DNA from: Allopusillimonas ginsengisoli
GTDB taxonomy: Bacteria; Pseudomonadota; Gammaproteobacteria; Burkholderiales; Burkholderiaceae_B
Length of the DNA: 64,000 bases
Direction of reading: 5' to 3'
Assembly (NCBI RefSeq): GCF_004153455.1
Contig: NZ_SDQE01000011.1
Location: forward strand, 62,001-126,000
In this document: piece by piece, positions 7,622-16,502 of the stretch
Layout: every line of letters begins with the position of its first letter
How positions within the stretch are numbered: the first letter of the stretch is position 1
Notes under the pieces: model-generated
What the model was told of the DNA's origin: nothing
Database searches by the model: none
Seen by the model: only the letters and a program-made list of their open reading frames with translations
Translations under genes and position numbers: made by a program

Positions 7622-8938
7622 ATGGAAGCTTTTCTGTATGAATATGGCAACCTGTTGTTGCGCTGGTTGCACGTCATCGCCGCGATCTCCTGGATAGGCG
7701 AATCCATCTACTTTGTCATGCTCGACAACAGCCTGCATCCGCCGCGCGGCGAGGAGAGCAAAAAACGCGGTGTATTCGGCGAAATGTGGGCGGTGCACGG
7801 CGGCGGTTTCTACCACAACCAAAAGTACCTGACCAATCCGGCCGAATTGCCCGACGACTTGCACTGGTCATTCTGGAAGTCGTACACAACCTGGCTGTCG
7901 GGCTTTGCGCTGTTTGCCATTCTGTACCTCATGAAGCCGGCCTTTTACCTGGTCAACCCGTCCAGCCCCTGGGCTTGGGCAGCGTCCATGAGCGGTGTTC
8001 AGGCCGGGATACTGGCCGTGGCGTTTCTGGTGGTCGGCTATATCATCTACTCGCAGCTGTGCCGTCGCATCAGCCCCAATATGGAGCGTGATGGTCTGCT
8101 CAGCGTGGCCGTCGGCGTGATGATGGTGATCTGCGCCTATCTTACTGTGCAGATTTTCCCAGGCCGTGCGGCCTTCCTGATTACCGGTGCCTTGATGGCC
8201 ACCTGTATGTCTGCCAATGTGTTCTTCTGGATCATCCCCGGTCAGCGCCGCATGGTCGCCGCGCTCAAGGCGGGCAAGACGCCTGATCCCCTGGATGGCA
8301 AACGCGGCAAGCAGCGTTCGGTGCACAACACCTATTTCACGCTGCCGGTTGTGTTCCTGATGCTGAGCAATCACTATTCGTTCACGTATACCAGCCCGCA
8401 CGCATGGATCATCATGACGCTGTTCATCTTTGCCGGCGCGGTGATACGCCAGTACTTCGTGCTGCGCCACATGGGCAGGAACGAGATCGGCTATCCGATT
8501 GCAGGCGTCGTGCTTCTGGCCATCATCGGCTGGCTGGCCGCGCCAGCCCCGGCCGTCGCGCCTGCAAGCCCGGCTGCGGTGTCTTCTTCGGCAGCGGGCA
8601 CGTCGGCTGCGCAGACGTCGTCTGCCGCAACCGCTGCGGCATCGGCGACGGCCGCCGCGTCCGCCCAGTCGGGCGCGGGCGAGGCAGAATCCGGCATCAC
8701 CATCGACAAGGTGCATGACATCATGGTGGCGCGCTGCACAGAATGCCATTCAGCCAAACCGACGTTCGCGGGCATTGCGGCCGCGCCGGCGGGCGTCGCA
8801 CTGGATACCAACGCCGAAACCCTTATGCATGCGGCCCAGATCAAGCAGGTGGTGGCGAGCAAATACATGCCGCTGGGCAACATCACCAAGATGACCGACG
8901 AAGAGCGCGCGCTTATCGCGAGCTGGGCGGGTCAATAG
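7622..8938 (+). CDS. puuD: membrane urate hydroxylase PuuD with C-terminal cytochrome c domain
   Basis: 438 residues. PuuD oxidises urate to 5-hydroxyisourate and passes electrons to its own c-type haem. The N-terminal two thirds carry about eight membrane helices and the family motifs RWLHVIAAISWIGESIYF and LTNPAELPDDLHWSFWKSY. An Ala/Ser-rich linker of about 50 residues follows. A periplasmic cytochrome c domain then carries CTECH at 372-376 and the distal Met probably in KYMPLGN. It lies 163 bp after uraH, which acts on its product. Together with puuE this gives a membrane-linked, peroxide-free route from urate. Confidence 0.93.
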   Translation: MEAFLYEYGNLLLRWLHVIAAISWIGESIYFVMLDNSLHPPRGEESKKRGVFGEMWAVHGGGFYHNQKYLTNPAELPDDLHWSFWKSYTTWLSGFALFAILYLMKPAFYLVNPSSPWAWAASMSGVQAGILAVAFLVVGYIIYSQLCRRISPNMERDGLLSVAVGVMMVICAYLTVQIFPGRAAFLITGALMATCMSANVFFWIIPGQRRMVAALKAGKTPDPLDGKRGKQRSVHNTYFTLPVVFLMLSNHYSFTYTSPHAWIIMTLFIFAGAVIRQYFVLRHMGRNEIGYPIAGVVLLAIIGWLAAPAPAVAPASPAAVSSSAAGTSAAQTSSAATAAASATAAASAQSGAGEAESGITIDKVHDIMVARCTECHSAKPTFAGIAAAPAGVALDTNAETLMHAAQIKQVVASKYMPLGNITKMTDEERALIASWAGQ

Positions 8939-8965
8939 TCCGCTGTCTTGCCGCGGTTCCTGCCA

Positions 8966-8991
8966 GGGCCCGTCTGTTATCAGGCGGACCC
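8966..8991. terminator. stem-loop downstream of puuD
   Basis: GGG-c-CCGTCTG (8966-8976), loop TTAT, then CAGGCGG-a-CCC (8981-8991): a 10-bp stem with one internal mismatch and one G-U pair, 28 bp after the puuD stop. It is weakly followed by TGTTG, with no long T run. Confidence 0.45.
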
Positions 8992-9101
8992 TGTTGACGA
9001 GAAGTGTAGGCAGCAGAGACCTGGCAGGGTAGACTATAAGCTTCAGGTTCAATCCAGAGATTGCGGACGGCGTGCGCGGTGGCGCTCTCCAAAGGACAGT
9101 C

Positions 9102-9392
9102 ATGATGAAGCACGAACTGAAACTGATAGGCGCGCCTTCGGCCTTGCTGTTGCTTGAGGGGTGGTCGGCCACGGAAGGGCGTGATGCCATTCACAAAACG
9201 TTCATCTTCAAGAACTTCAACGAAGCGTTCGGCTTCATGACCCAGGCGGCCATGCAGGCCGAAAAGCTGGATCATCACCCTGAATGGACCAATGTCTACA
9301 ATCGTGTCAGCGTCACGCTGACCACGCATGATGCCAAGGGTGTCACGGAACGCGATGTCTCGCTGGCGCTGTTCATGGATCAACTGGCCTGA
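9102..9392 (+). CDS. 4a-hydroxytetrahydrobiopterin (pterin-4a-carbinolamine) dehydratase family
   Basis: 96 residues from ATG 9102 (a second ATG follows at 9105), preceded by AAAGGA at 9091-9096. The family dehydrates 4a-hydroxytetrahydrobiopterin to regenerate the cofactor of aromatic amino-acid hydroxylases. The core active-site signature [10 protein letters not shown] with the following [14 protein letters not shown] matches the family closely. No phenylalanine hydroxylase gene is adjacent. It is separated from puuD by 163 bp and converges on the AEC carrier gene 4 bp downstream. Confidence 0.85.
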   Translation: MMKHELKLIGAPSALLLLEGWSATEGRDAIHKTFIFKNFNEAFGFMTQAAMQAEKLDHHPEWTNVYNRVSVTLTTHDAKGVTERDVSLALFMDQLA

Positions 9393-9396
9393 TGCC

Positions 9397-10332
9397 TCAG
9401 GCATGCTCCAGCCAGGCAACCAGCGCGGATACCGTGACCAGGGATAGTACGGTAGACAGCAGAATCGCGCGCGAAGCCACAGCGGGTTCGCGCTGATATA
9501 ACTGAGCCAGCATGAAGGGGCCGGTACCCACAGGCAAGGCTGCCAGCAATACGGCGACCGCGGCCCACATGGGCGGCATATCAAATACCCAATACGCCAG
9601 CACAAACGCCGCAAGCGGATGCAGCAGCAACTTGAGCGCAACGATGCGCCATACCGTGCCCTGCTGGCGCGCAGCACGCCTTTGCGACAGAAACAGGCCT
9701 ATCGTCACCAGCGCGCAGGGGCTGGCCGAGTCGCCGAGCAGGGTGGTGAACTGTTTGATGGCATACGGCAGCGGCAGGCCCAGTATGGACACGATCATGC
9801 CTAGCACGGGAGCGGCGACCAACGGATTGCGCAGCAGCGACAGGCTCACTTTGCCGAGCGTGCGCGGCAGGCTGGGCACGCTTTGCAGATCGATTTCGAC
9901 CAGCACGATCGAAAACGCAAACAGGCCGCACGCCGTGACCAGGATGGCCAGCACCACGGCGGGCATGCTGTCGTGTCCGAACACCATCAGGCACAAGGGG
10001 ATGCCCATAAAGCCCGCGTTGGCGTAGGAGGCTGCCAGCGCCTCGATGCTCAGGTCCGCGAGCCGGGCCTTGCGCCGCCGCTCAAGCAGAAACGACACCG
10101 CAAAGACAATGGCAATGCTCAACACGGTGGCTGCGATGTAGCCTGGCTGATTGATTTCATTCCAGGTGACGGTGGCCATTGCCTGGAACAGCAGGGCGGG
10201 CAAGGCCATCCAGACCACATACTTGTTCAGGCTGTCGACGGCCCCTGGGCCAAGCAGCCGTTTGCGTCCACCGAGATAGCCCAGAAGAATCAGCGCAAAA
10301 AGCGGAAAGACGGCATTAACGATGATGCTCAC
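9397..10332 (-). CDS. AEC-family (auxin efflux carrier-like) permease
   Basis: 311 residues from GTG 10332, where the family's usual start reads VSIIVNAVFPLFALILLGYLGG. An open frame continues upstream to 10659 but that part has no family similarity and overlaps the O-methyltransferase gene on the other strand. About ten membrane helices are visible, split five plus five around a basic loop, with the conserved Asn-rich segment AASYANAGFMGIPL in the first repeat. AEC carriers move small organic anions such as malonate or malate; this substrate is unknown. Confidence 0.8.
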   Translation of the reverse strand: MSIIVNAVFPLFALILLGYLGGRKRLLGPGAVDSLNKYVVWMALPALLFQAMATVTWNEINQPGYIAATVLSIAIVFAVSFLLERRRKARLADLSIEALAASYANAGFMGIPLCLMVFGHDSMPAVVLAILVTACGLFAFSIVLVEIDLQSVPSLPRTLGKVSLSLLRNPLVAAPVLGMIVSILGLPLPYAIKQFTTLLGDSASPCALVTIGLFLSQRRAARQQGTVWRIVALKLLLHPLAAFVLAYWVFDMPPMWAAVAVLLAALPVGTGPFMLAQLYQREPAVASRAILLSTVLSLVTVSALVAWLEHA

Positions 10333-10484
10333 GGTGCTCGATGTCTCAATGTCCTGGGGTTTGCGTTGCGGGGATTGCGTAACGGGATAGTGGATATAGG
10401 GGCCTTGACGCTTTGCCTGTTTGCGCCTAGCGTGCCAGATATTAAAGCAAATATTCATCGTAGCGGTGGAAACAGGAGGCCATA

Positions 10485-11165
10485 TTGAGAACCCCAAACT
10501 ACCCTGGCGCTGATGCGCATAAATGGGCCGCTGTAGACGACTATTTTTCGGAGCTGCTGGCGCCGCAAGATGAAGCCCTGACGAACGCGCTGAGTGCAAA
10601 TGCGGAAGCGGGAATGCCGTCTCATGATGTATCGGCAGTTCAGGGAAAATTCTTGGCATTGCTGGTCAAGCTCATGGGTGCGCGCCATGTGCTGGAGATT
10701 GGAACGCTAGGTGGGTACAGCACCATCTGGATGGCTCGCGCCCTGAAGCCGGAAGGCCGTGTAACCTCCATCGAAATCGACCCGCTGCGGGCAAACGTTG
10801 CGCTTGAAAACTGCCGTGCCGCCGGATGCGCCGACAAGGTGGATATCCGTGTCGGCGCAGCATCTGATGTGCTGCCCCGGCTCGAAGGCCCTTTTGACCT
10901 CGTCTTCATTGACGCTGATAAGCCTAACAACCCTGTTTATCTTGAATGGGCACTGAAGCTCACGCGCCCTGGCTCGGTCATCGTTGGAGACAATGTCGTA
11001 AGGGGAGGAGCTGTGGTGGATCGCAGGAGTACGGATCCGAATGTGCTTGGGGTAAGGCGCTTTGCCGAGATGCTGGCAGCAGACCCTCGGTTGGACAGTA
11101 CTGCGCTGCAAACCGTGGGAGAAAAGGGCTGGGATGGCTTTACCGTTTCCTTCGTCAAAGGATAA
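10485..11165 (+). CDS. SAM-dependent O-methyltransferase, caffeoyl-CoA OMT type
   Basis: 226 residues, class I methyltransferase. Motif I is VLEIGTLGGYSTIWMA. The metal-binding Asp occurs in DLVFIDADKPNNP, and later GDNVVRGGAV. A TTG start at 10485 is favoured because AGGAGG sits at 10474-10479. It stands alone between the AEC carrier gene (divergent) and DUF2938. The family methylates catechol-like hydroxyls in a metal-dependent way; the acceptor is unknown. Confidence 0.85.
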   Translation: MRTPNYPGADAHKWAAVDDYFSELLAPQDEALTNALSANAEAGMPSHDVSAVQGKFLALLVKLMGARHVLEIGTLGGYSTIWMARALKPEGRVTSIEIDPLRANVALENCRAAGCADKVDIRVGAASDVLPRLEGPFDLVFIDADKPNNPVYLEWALKLTRPGSVIVGDNVVRGGAVVDRRSTDPNVLGVRRFAEMLAADPRLDSTALQTVGEKGWDGFTVSFVKG

Positions 11166-11217
11166 GTGCGTTGGGCCGGGTTCGCGCGAAAGACCCGGCA
11201 ATGTCGAGGATTCCCAC

Positions 11218-11703
11218 TCACGCCATGGCCCTTGCGCTGAGAAACAGTCCACACCCAAACACCACGTGAGTTGTCAGGCTTGCCGCGCGAGCCATCCATG
11301 GGCGAGGCGTTTTGGCGGCCGCCACGCCCGCACCAAGTGCTGGCTGAAGAATCAACCAGGGCAATGCAACCGACAGGATCCCCATCAATAACGCAGGCGT
11401 GAGCGTGGGCGCCTTAATCCAATGCGGGCCAACCCAGCACGCCAGCGCAAAAGCGAATGCAATGCCAGTGAAGTAGTGCAGCGCCCAACCGCAAACCTTT
11501 TCGCCGCGGACCGCAGCCGCGTCTTTAATGGATTGATGAAACCATCTGCCCTGGGTCCAATGTCCGCACCAGCGGCCGAGCATCGCGTAATCCAGTGTGG
11601 GGATGCCCATGCGTCGCAGCAGCAGAGACCACAAATCCATCAGCACAGTGGCGCCAGCGCCCACCCCAAGCCAGTACATCGCCGCAGAGATCGATTCATT
11701 CAT
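11218..11703 (-). CDS. DUF2938 family membrane protein
   Basis: 161 residues from ATG 11703; an upstream in-frame ATG at 11763 would overlap the divergent promoter and is disfavoured. About four membrane helices, with characteristic loops GIPTLDYAMLGRWCGHW and HYFTGIAFAFALACWVG. The function of the family is not known. It is divergently paired with a MerR regulator, and symmetric elements in the gap suggest the regulator controls it. Confidence 0.75.
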   Translation of the reverse strand: MNESISAAMYWLGVGAGATVLMDLWSLLLRRMGIPTLDYAMLGRWCGHWTQGRWFHQSIKDAAAVRGEKVCGWALHYFTGIAFAFALACWVGPHWIKAPTLTPALLMGILSVALPWLILQPALGAGVAAAKTPRPWMARAASLTTHVVFGCGLFLSARAMA

Positions 11704-11741
11704 AAAGCCACCGTTTCCTCTAGGAGTTACATTGTTGTTTT

Positions 11742-11765
11742 CACTATAGTGGTTCAAGTGCACTT
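11742..11765. promoter_or_regulatory. paired palindromes between DUF2938 and MerR genes
   Basis: Two perfect 10-bp palindromes lie side by side: CACTATAGTG (11742-11751) and AAGTGCACTT (11756-11765), centres 14 bp apart. They occupy the 79-bp divergent gap and are a natural binding site for the adjacent MerR protein. On the minus strand TTGAAC lies immediately before the first palindrome and could be a -35 element for DUF2938. Confidence 0.5.
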
Positions 11766-11782
11766 TAACGCAAGGGCTGAAT

Positions 11783-12202
11783 ATGGATATTTCTGAAGTT
11801 GCAAAGCGGTCGGGCCTGGCGACGTCAACACTCCGCTTTTACGAAGAAAAAGGACTGATTCGCTCCATAGGGCGGCGAGCACAGCGTCGCGTGTTCGATT
11901 TGCGCGTACTGGATCAACTGGCCATCATCGCGCTGGGACGGGCGGCTGGATTCTCGTTGCACGAAATCGGCGGCATGCTTCATGCAGACGGCAAAACGCA
12001 TATTGACCGGCAGGCGCTGATGGCCAAGGCTGAGGAGATCGACCGTTCAATCAAGCAAATGAAAGCGGTGCGGGACGGCTTGCGCCATGCGGCGGATTGT
12101 CCGGAAAAAAGTCATCTTGATTGCCCCACTTTTCGCAGGCTGATGCGTGCGGCAAACGCTGGCGAGATCAGGCCATTACTGGAAAAGGTATCACGCGCTT
12201 GA
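11783..12202 (+). CDS. MerR-family transcriptional regulator
   Basis: 139 residues. The N-terminal helix-turn-helix and wing read ISEVAKRSGLATSTLRFYEEKGLI, then RRVFDLRVLDQLAIIALGRAAGFSL. A dimerisation coiled coil follows. The C-terminal tail has two cysteines in ADCPEKSHLDCPTF, a spacing seen in several MerR regulators with redox or metal roles, though that function is not proven here. It is divergent from DUF2938 by 79 bp. Confidence 0.85.
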   Translation: MDISEVAKRSGLATSTLRFYEEKGLIRSIGRRAQRRVFDLRVLDQLAIIALGRAAGFSLHEIGGMLHADGKTHIDRQALMAKAEEIDRSIKQMKAVRDGLRHAADCPEKSHLDCPTFRRLMRAANAGEIRPLLEKVSRA

Positions 12203-12313
12203 GCCCTGTGCATCTCTGACGCCTCTTGGCATTGTGGACAGCAACAACTCGGCTTGACGATTGATGGTCGGCATCGATACTGAACGATGGCAGCAATGTT
12301 TTCGTATTGTTTA

Positions 12314-12343
12314 TTGGTTATATTGACTGTGAAACGCTATAGC
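12314..12343 (+). promoter_or_regulatory. candidate sigma-70 promoter of amn
   Basis: TTGGTT (12314-12319), an 18-bp spacer and TATAGC (12338-12343) lie 21 bp before the amn ATG, leaving a very short leader with TTGGGG as a ribosome site. The 161-bp gap holds nothing else recognisable. Confidence 0.4.
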
Positions 12344-12363
12344 CCTCTACACTTGGGGTTTTT

Positions 12364-13878
12364 ATGACGCAGGCCATGCACAATTCTTCAGATTCGCTTC
12401 TTTCGGCGCTGCTGCCGCCTCTCATGCCTTTTGTCAGCTACACCGATGCCGAAGCGGCGGTGCGGCGGCTGGTCGAAATCTACGACCGCAACACAGCGTT
12501 CATACGCGATGGCTTCTCGCGCTATATTCAGGTGGGGGGCGATAACCGGCGCATTCGCGCCTATTACCCGGCCCTGCGCATACGTGTCGATACTTACCAG
12601 GAAGTCGACAGCCGGCTGTCCTACGGCCACCTGGTCGAGCCAGGCGCCTACATGACCACCATTACCCAGCCGCGGCTTTATTTCGATTATCTGCTTGAGC
12701 AAATCGGGCTGCTCATCCGCAATCATGGCGTACCCGTCGAGGTGGGTGAATCTAACTTGCCCATCCCGCTGCATTTTTCATTTGGCGATGACCAGCAGTA
12801 TGTAGAGGGCGTGTATTCGGATTCGCTGCTGGGCGAATCGTTGCGCGATCATTTCGACGTGCCCGATCTGGCCGTGACCGATGACACCATTGTCAATGGC
12901 ACCTGGCAGGGTCAGCGCAATGAAGCACAGCCCTTGGCCCCCTTTACCGCGCCACGGATCGACTATTCATTGCACCGGCTGCAGCATTACACGGCGACCG
13001 CACCCGACCACTTTCAGAATTTCGTGCTGTTTACCAACTATCAGTTTTATGTCGACGAGTTCTGCCTGTGGGCCAAGCAAGTGCTGGCCAGCGGCGAGGG
13101 CGGCTACACGGCGCTGGTCGAGCCAGGCAATCGCATTAGCGTGCCGGGGCCCCAGGGCGCATGCAAGGATGCGCCGCTTGCCCGCATTCCGCAAATGCCG
13201 TCCTATCATCTCAAGCGCGACCAGCACTCTGGCATCACGCTCATCAATATTGGCATCGGGCCGGCCAACGCCAAGACGATTACGGATCATGTGGCCGTGC
13301 TGCGGCCTTCCGCCTGGCTGATGCTGGGGCATTGCGCAGGACTGCGCACAACGCAGCGCCTGGGCGATTATGTGCTGGCGCATGGCTATGTGCGCCAGGA
13401 CCATGTGCTGGACGAAGATGTGCCCATCTGGGTGCCCATACCGCCGCTGGCCGAAATCCAGGTCGCGCTGGAGCAGGCGGTGGCGCAGGTGTCCGGGCTG
13501 GATGGGTGGGAACTCAAAAAAATCATGCGCACCGGCACGGTAGCTTCCACCGACAACCGTAACTGGGAACTGCGTGACAATGTCGAGCCGGTGCGCCAGC
13601 TGTCGCAATCACGCGCGATTGCGATGGATATGGAATCCGCCACAATCGCCGCCAACGGTTTTCGCTTTCGCGTCCCCTATGGCACGCTGCTTTGCGTATC
13701 AGACAAGCCGCTGCACGGCGAGCTCAAGCTGCCTGGCATGGCCAGCAATTTCTATCGCAAGCAGGTGGGCCAGCATTTGCATATCGGCATCCGTGCGCTG
13801 GAGCTCCTGCGCGACATGCCGCGTGAGCGGCTGCACTCACGCAAGCTGCGCAGCTTTATCGAGACCGCGTTCAAATAA
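12364..13878 (+). CDS. amn: AMP nucleosidase
   Basis: 504 residues. The enzyme cleaves AMP to adenine and ribose 5-phosphate in the cytoplasm, controlling the adenylate pool. The N-terminal ~170 residues are the family's regulatory domain (YQEVDSRLSYGHL, PGAYMTTITQPRLY). The C-terminal domain is the nucleoside phosphorylase-like catalytic fold, with NIGIGPANAKTITDH, LMLGHCAGLRTTQRLGDY, and the purine/ribose-binding AMDMESATIAANGF followed by CVSDKPLHGE. The length is close to E. coli Amn. It fits the purine theme of the first 14 kb. Confidence 0.93.
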   Translation: MTQAMHNSSDSLLSALLPPLMPFVSYTDAEAAVRRLVEIYDRNTAFIRDGFSRYIQVGGDNRRIRAYYPALRIRVDTYQEVDSRLSYGHLVEPGAYMTTITQPRLYFDYLLEQIGLLIRNHGVPVEVGESNLPIPLHFSFGDDQQYVEGVYSDSLLGESLRDHFDVPDLAVTDDTIVNGTWQGQRNEAQPLAPFTAPRIDYSLHRLQHYTATAPDHFQNFVLFTNYQFYVDEFCLWAKQVLASGEGGYTALVEPGNRISVPGPQGACKDAPLARIPQMPSYHLKRDQHSGITLINIGIGPANAKTITDHVAVLRPSAWLMLGHCAGLRTTQRLGDYVLAHGYVRQDHVLDEDVPIWVPIPPLAEIQVALEQAVAQVSGLDGWELKKIMRTGTVASTDNRNWELRDNVEPVRQLSQSRAIAMDMESATIAANGFRFRVPYGTLLCVSDKPLHGELKLPGMASNFYRKQVGQHLHIGIRALELLRDMPRERLHSRKLRSFIETAFK

Positions 13879-13883
13879 AAGGC

Positions 13884-14002
13884 CTGTCGTCCCGCGCAGG
13901 CGGGCCGACAGATTCCGTGCGTGCCAAACGCCAAGGGGCGGCAGTTGTCGCGGGCGCTCACGCGTGCCGGCCTGGCGGCCGGATGCGAAAGCCCGCCAGG
14001 CC
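13884..14002. terminator. two GC-rich hairpins between amn and the TRAP binding protein gene
   Basis: CTGTCG-t-CCCGC / GCGGG-c-CGACAG with loop GCAG (13884-13911) starts 6 bp after the amn stop. GGCCTGGCGG (13969-13978) pairs perfectly with CCGCCAGGCC (13993-14002). amn and the TRAP gene converge here, so these can serve as two-way terminators. Neither has a T-tract. Confidence 0.45.
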
Positions 14003-14054
14003 TATTCAGGCGCGGCCAGGCGGGCGGGCATGCTGGATGCGTTGCGTGTTTCGC

Positions 14055-15086
14055 TTATTGCTTGCGTGCGGCAATATCTTTCTGCGCCTGGTCAACGAGC
14101 GCTTCGCCCACCGTCTTTTTCCATTTGTCGAAGACGGGTTGCGTGACCTTCACGAACGCATCGTGCTGCTCGGGTGTCAACGAGGTGACGGTCACGCCGT
14201 GACCTTCTATTTCTTTGAGCAGGGCAGGATCCTCGGGCGTCACGCCTTTACGGGCGATTTCGATCTCCTTCTTGCCGGCCTCGAGCGCAGCATCACGCAC
14301 GATCTTCTGGTCTTCTGGCGTCCAGGATTCCCAGACCTGTTTGTTCACCACAAAGATGAGCGGATCGGCAACATAATTCCACAGTGTCAGGTATTTCTGT
14401 GCCACGTCGTAAAGCTTGGCGCCCGCATAAATGGAGAGCGGGTTTTCCTGACCATCCACTGCGCCGGTGGCCAGGGCGGGTTGGGCATCGGCCCAGCTCA
14501 TTTGCGTCGGGTTGGCGCCCAGGGCGGTGAATGTGTCGATGTACAGCGGCGAGCCGACCACGCGCAGTTTCATGCCTTTCAGGTCTTCCGGCGATTTGAC
14601 TTCGTGCTTGGAATTGCTGAGCTGGCGATAGCCGTTTTCACCCCAGGCCAGCGGCACGACGCCCTTGCCTTCCACGATATTCAATAGCTGCTTGCCGACG
14701 TCGCCCTCGATCAGCGCATCGATGGCAGCATAGTCGGGCATGAGGAAGGGCAGAGAGAAGAGGTTGAGTTCCTTGATTTGCGGCGACCAGTTGATGGTCG
14801 AACCAATGGCCAAGTCGATCAGGCCTTGCCGGATGGCGGTGAACTCGCGCGTTTGGTCGCCTTGCACCAGCGATGTGCCGGGGTAGATTTTGATATTGAT
14901 GCGGCCGTCGGTGCGTTCGCGCACCAGATCTGACCAGATCTGCGCGCCTTGCCCCCAGGGGAAAGCGGTGCTCACCACAATGGAAAGCTTGTATTCGGAT
15001 TTGTAATTGGCCGCGTGGGCCGTGGACGTGGCAGCCAGCGCGGCCACCGAGCAGGCGATGGCGCCCAGCAAAGTGCGGATTTTCAT
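14055..15086 (-). CDS. TRAP transporter substrate-binding protein (DctP family), system 1
   Basis: 343 residues from ATG 15086, with GAGGAGAA just upstream; an in-frame ATG 42 bp earlier lacks a signal-like start. The signal peptide runs to about STAHAAN. DctP landmarks: AFPWGQGAQIWSDLVRERTDGRI, MKLRVVGSPLYIDTFTALGANPTQM with the conserved carboxylate-binding Arg, and DGQENPL. The gene lies last in its operon, after dctQ and dctM, an order opposite to the usual P-Q-M. The substrate is probably an organic acid. Confidence 0.92.
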   Translation of the reverse strand: MKIRTLLGAIACSVAALAATSTAHAANYKSEYKLSIVVSTAFPWGQGAQIWSDLVRERTDGRINIKIYPGTSLVQGDQTREFTAIRQGLIDLAIGSTINWSPQIKELNLFSLPFLMPDYAAIDALIEGDVGKQLLNIVEGKGVVPLAWGENGYRQLSNSKHEVKSPEDLKGMKLRVVGSPLYIDTFTALGANPTQMSWADAQPALATGAVDGQENPLSIYAGAKLYDVAQKYLTLWNYVADPLIFVVNKQVWESWTPEDQKIVRDAALEAGKKEIEIARKGVTPEDPALLKEIEGHGVTVTSLTPEQHDAFVKVTQPVFDKWKKTVGEALVDQAQKDIAARKQ

Positions 15087-15169
15087 GAGTTCTCCTCGTT
15101 CAATGATTGTTCTCGTTAATGTGAGCAATGGTAACGACAGCCGATTTATCCCGCAAGCGTTAACGTCCG

Positions 15170-15195
15170 GGCCCGCCAGGCGGTGAAGGCGGGCC
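15170..15195 (-). terminator. intercistronic hairpin between dctM and dctP
   Basis: GGCCCGCC (15170-15177), a 10-base loop and GGCGGGCC (15188-15195): a perfect 8-bp stem in the 117-bp gap. Between genes of one transporter operon such a hairpin is likely to adjust the relative amounts of messages, as binding protein is needed in excess. Confidence 0.4.
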
Positions 15196-15203
15196 GTTTT
15201 GCG

Positions 15204-16502
15204 TCAGAATCCCAGATAGCGTGGCAGCCACAAGGCCAGCTCGGGGAAGACGATCACCAGCACCAGCACGGTAAACATGGACACCAGCAACCACAACACC
15301 CACTGCACAGTGCTCTCCATGGGCACCCGGGCGATCCGGCACGATACCATCAAGTTCACGGCCAGCGGCGGCGTAAACTGCCCCACGGCAACCATGATGG
15401 TAAGCAGCACACCAAACCACACATAATCCCATTGGTAGACGTTGGCAATGGGCACCAGCAGCGGCACGAAAATCAAGAAAATCGAAATACCGTCCAGGAA
15501 CATGCCCAATACAACCAGCAGGACAATCAGCAGGCTGAGTACGCCATATTCTCCCAGACCGGAATTGACAATGGCGCGGGTGACGGGGTCGATAATACTG
15601 AGCGTGGACAGTGCCCACGCAAAAATGCCCGCCAGCGTCACCACCAGCATGATGACGGCCGACAGCTCACCCGCTTCGCGCAGAATGCCGAACAGGTCGC
15701 GCACCTTGATCGTGCGATGTATGCACATCCCCACGAACAGTCCGTAGAACACGGCCACGACGGCGGCCTCGGTGGGCGTGAACAGCCCGATACGCATGCC
15801 GCCCAGAATCAGCACGGGTGCTGCCAGCCCCCAGGAGGCATGCAGCAGGCTGGGCCAGAAGCGGGGCCGGGGCAACTCGGCCTCCAGCGCGCCCATGTTG
15901 TGGCGGCGCGCCAGCCACACGGCCGGTATGATCAGCGCGATGCCAACCAGGATTCCCGGGATCATTCCTGCCGCAAAGAGAGCAGGCACAGACGCCTGCG
16001 GCACCAGCACCGAATACACAATGAAAGCGATCGAGGGTGGAATCAGAATGTCCGTCGAGGCCCCTGCGGCCACAATGCTGGCCGAGTAGGAGGGGGGATA
16101 GCCGGCGCGCCCCATTGCGCCGATCATGACCGCCCCGACCGCAGCCGCGCAGGCTGGCCCGGAACCTGATATCCCGCCCAGAAACATCGCGACCGCAATG
16201 GCGACCAGCGGCAGCATGCCTGGCCCGCGCCCGACGATGGAAATCGCAAAATTCACCAGACGGCTGGCGACGCCAGACCGGTCAAAAATCGACCCCACCA
16301 GCACAAACATGGGAATGGCCAGCAAGGGATACTTTGCCAGCCCCGCATAGAAATTCTGCGGCACGGCCAAAAGCCCATACCAGTTCGTATCCAGATTGGT
16401 CAGTATGATGGAGAGCGTTCCCGCCACGCCCAGCGCCACGCCGACCGAGGTGCCGATCAGCATCAGCACCGCAAACGTGATGAACAGCAGCGCCGCCGTC
16501 AT
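15204..16502 (-). CDS. TRAP transporter large permease (DctM family), system 1
   Basis: 432 residues from ATG 16502. The upstream open frame to 16592 lies inside dctQ and is not used. About 12 membrane helices. Family motifs: AIPMFVLVGSIFDRSG, GSGPACAAAVGAVMIGAM, AGASTDILIPPSIAFIVYSV and the late FTPPLAVNLMV. The start overlaps the dctQ stop by 4 bp (ATGA), showing translational coupling. It forms the sodium-coupled transport pore with DctQ. Confidence 0.93.
   Translation of the reverse strand: MTAALLFITFAVLMLIGTSVGVALGVAGTLSIILTNLDTNWYGLLAVPQNFYAGLAKYPLLAIPMFVLVGSIFDRSGVASRLVNFAISIVGRGPGMLPLVAIAVAMFLGGISGSGPACAAAVGAVMIGAMGRAGYPPSYSASIVAAGASTDILIPPSIAFIVYSVLVPQASVPALFAAGMIPGILVGIALIIPAVWLARRHNMGALEAELPRPRFWPSLLHASWGLAAPVLILGGMRIGLFTPTEAAVVAVFYGLFVGMCIHRTIKVRDLFGILREAGELSAVIMLVVTLAGIFAWALSTLSIIDPVTRAIVNSGLGEYGVLSLLIVLLVVLGMFLDGISIFLIFVPLLVPIANVYQWDYVWFGVLLTIMVAVGQFTPPLAVNLMVSCRIARVPMESTVQWVLWLLVSMFTVLVLVIVFPELALWLPRYLGF

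Noticed and set aside
10333-10659. 109-residue upstream extension of the AEC permease
   Set aside because: Overlaps the start of the O-methyltransferase gene and lacks membrane character; the family start is at GTG 10332.
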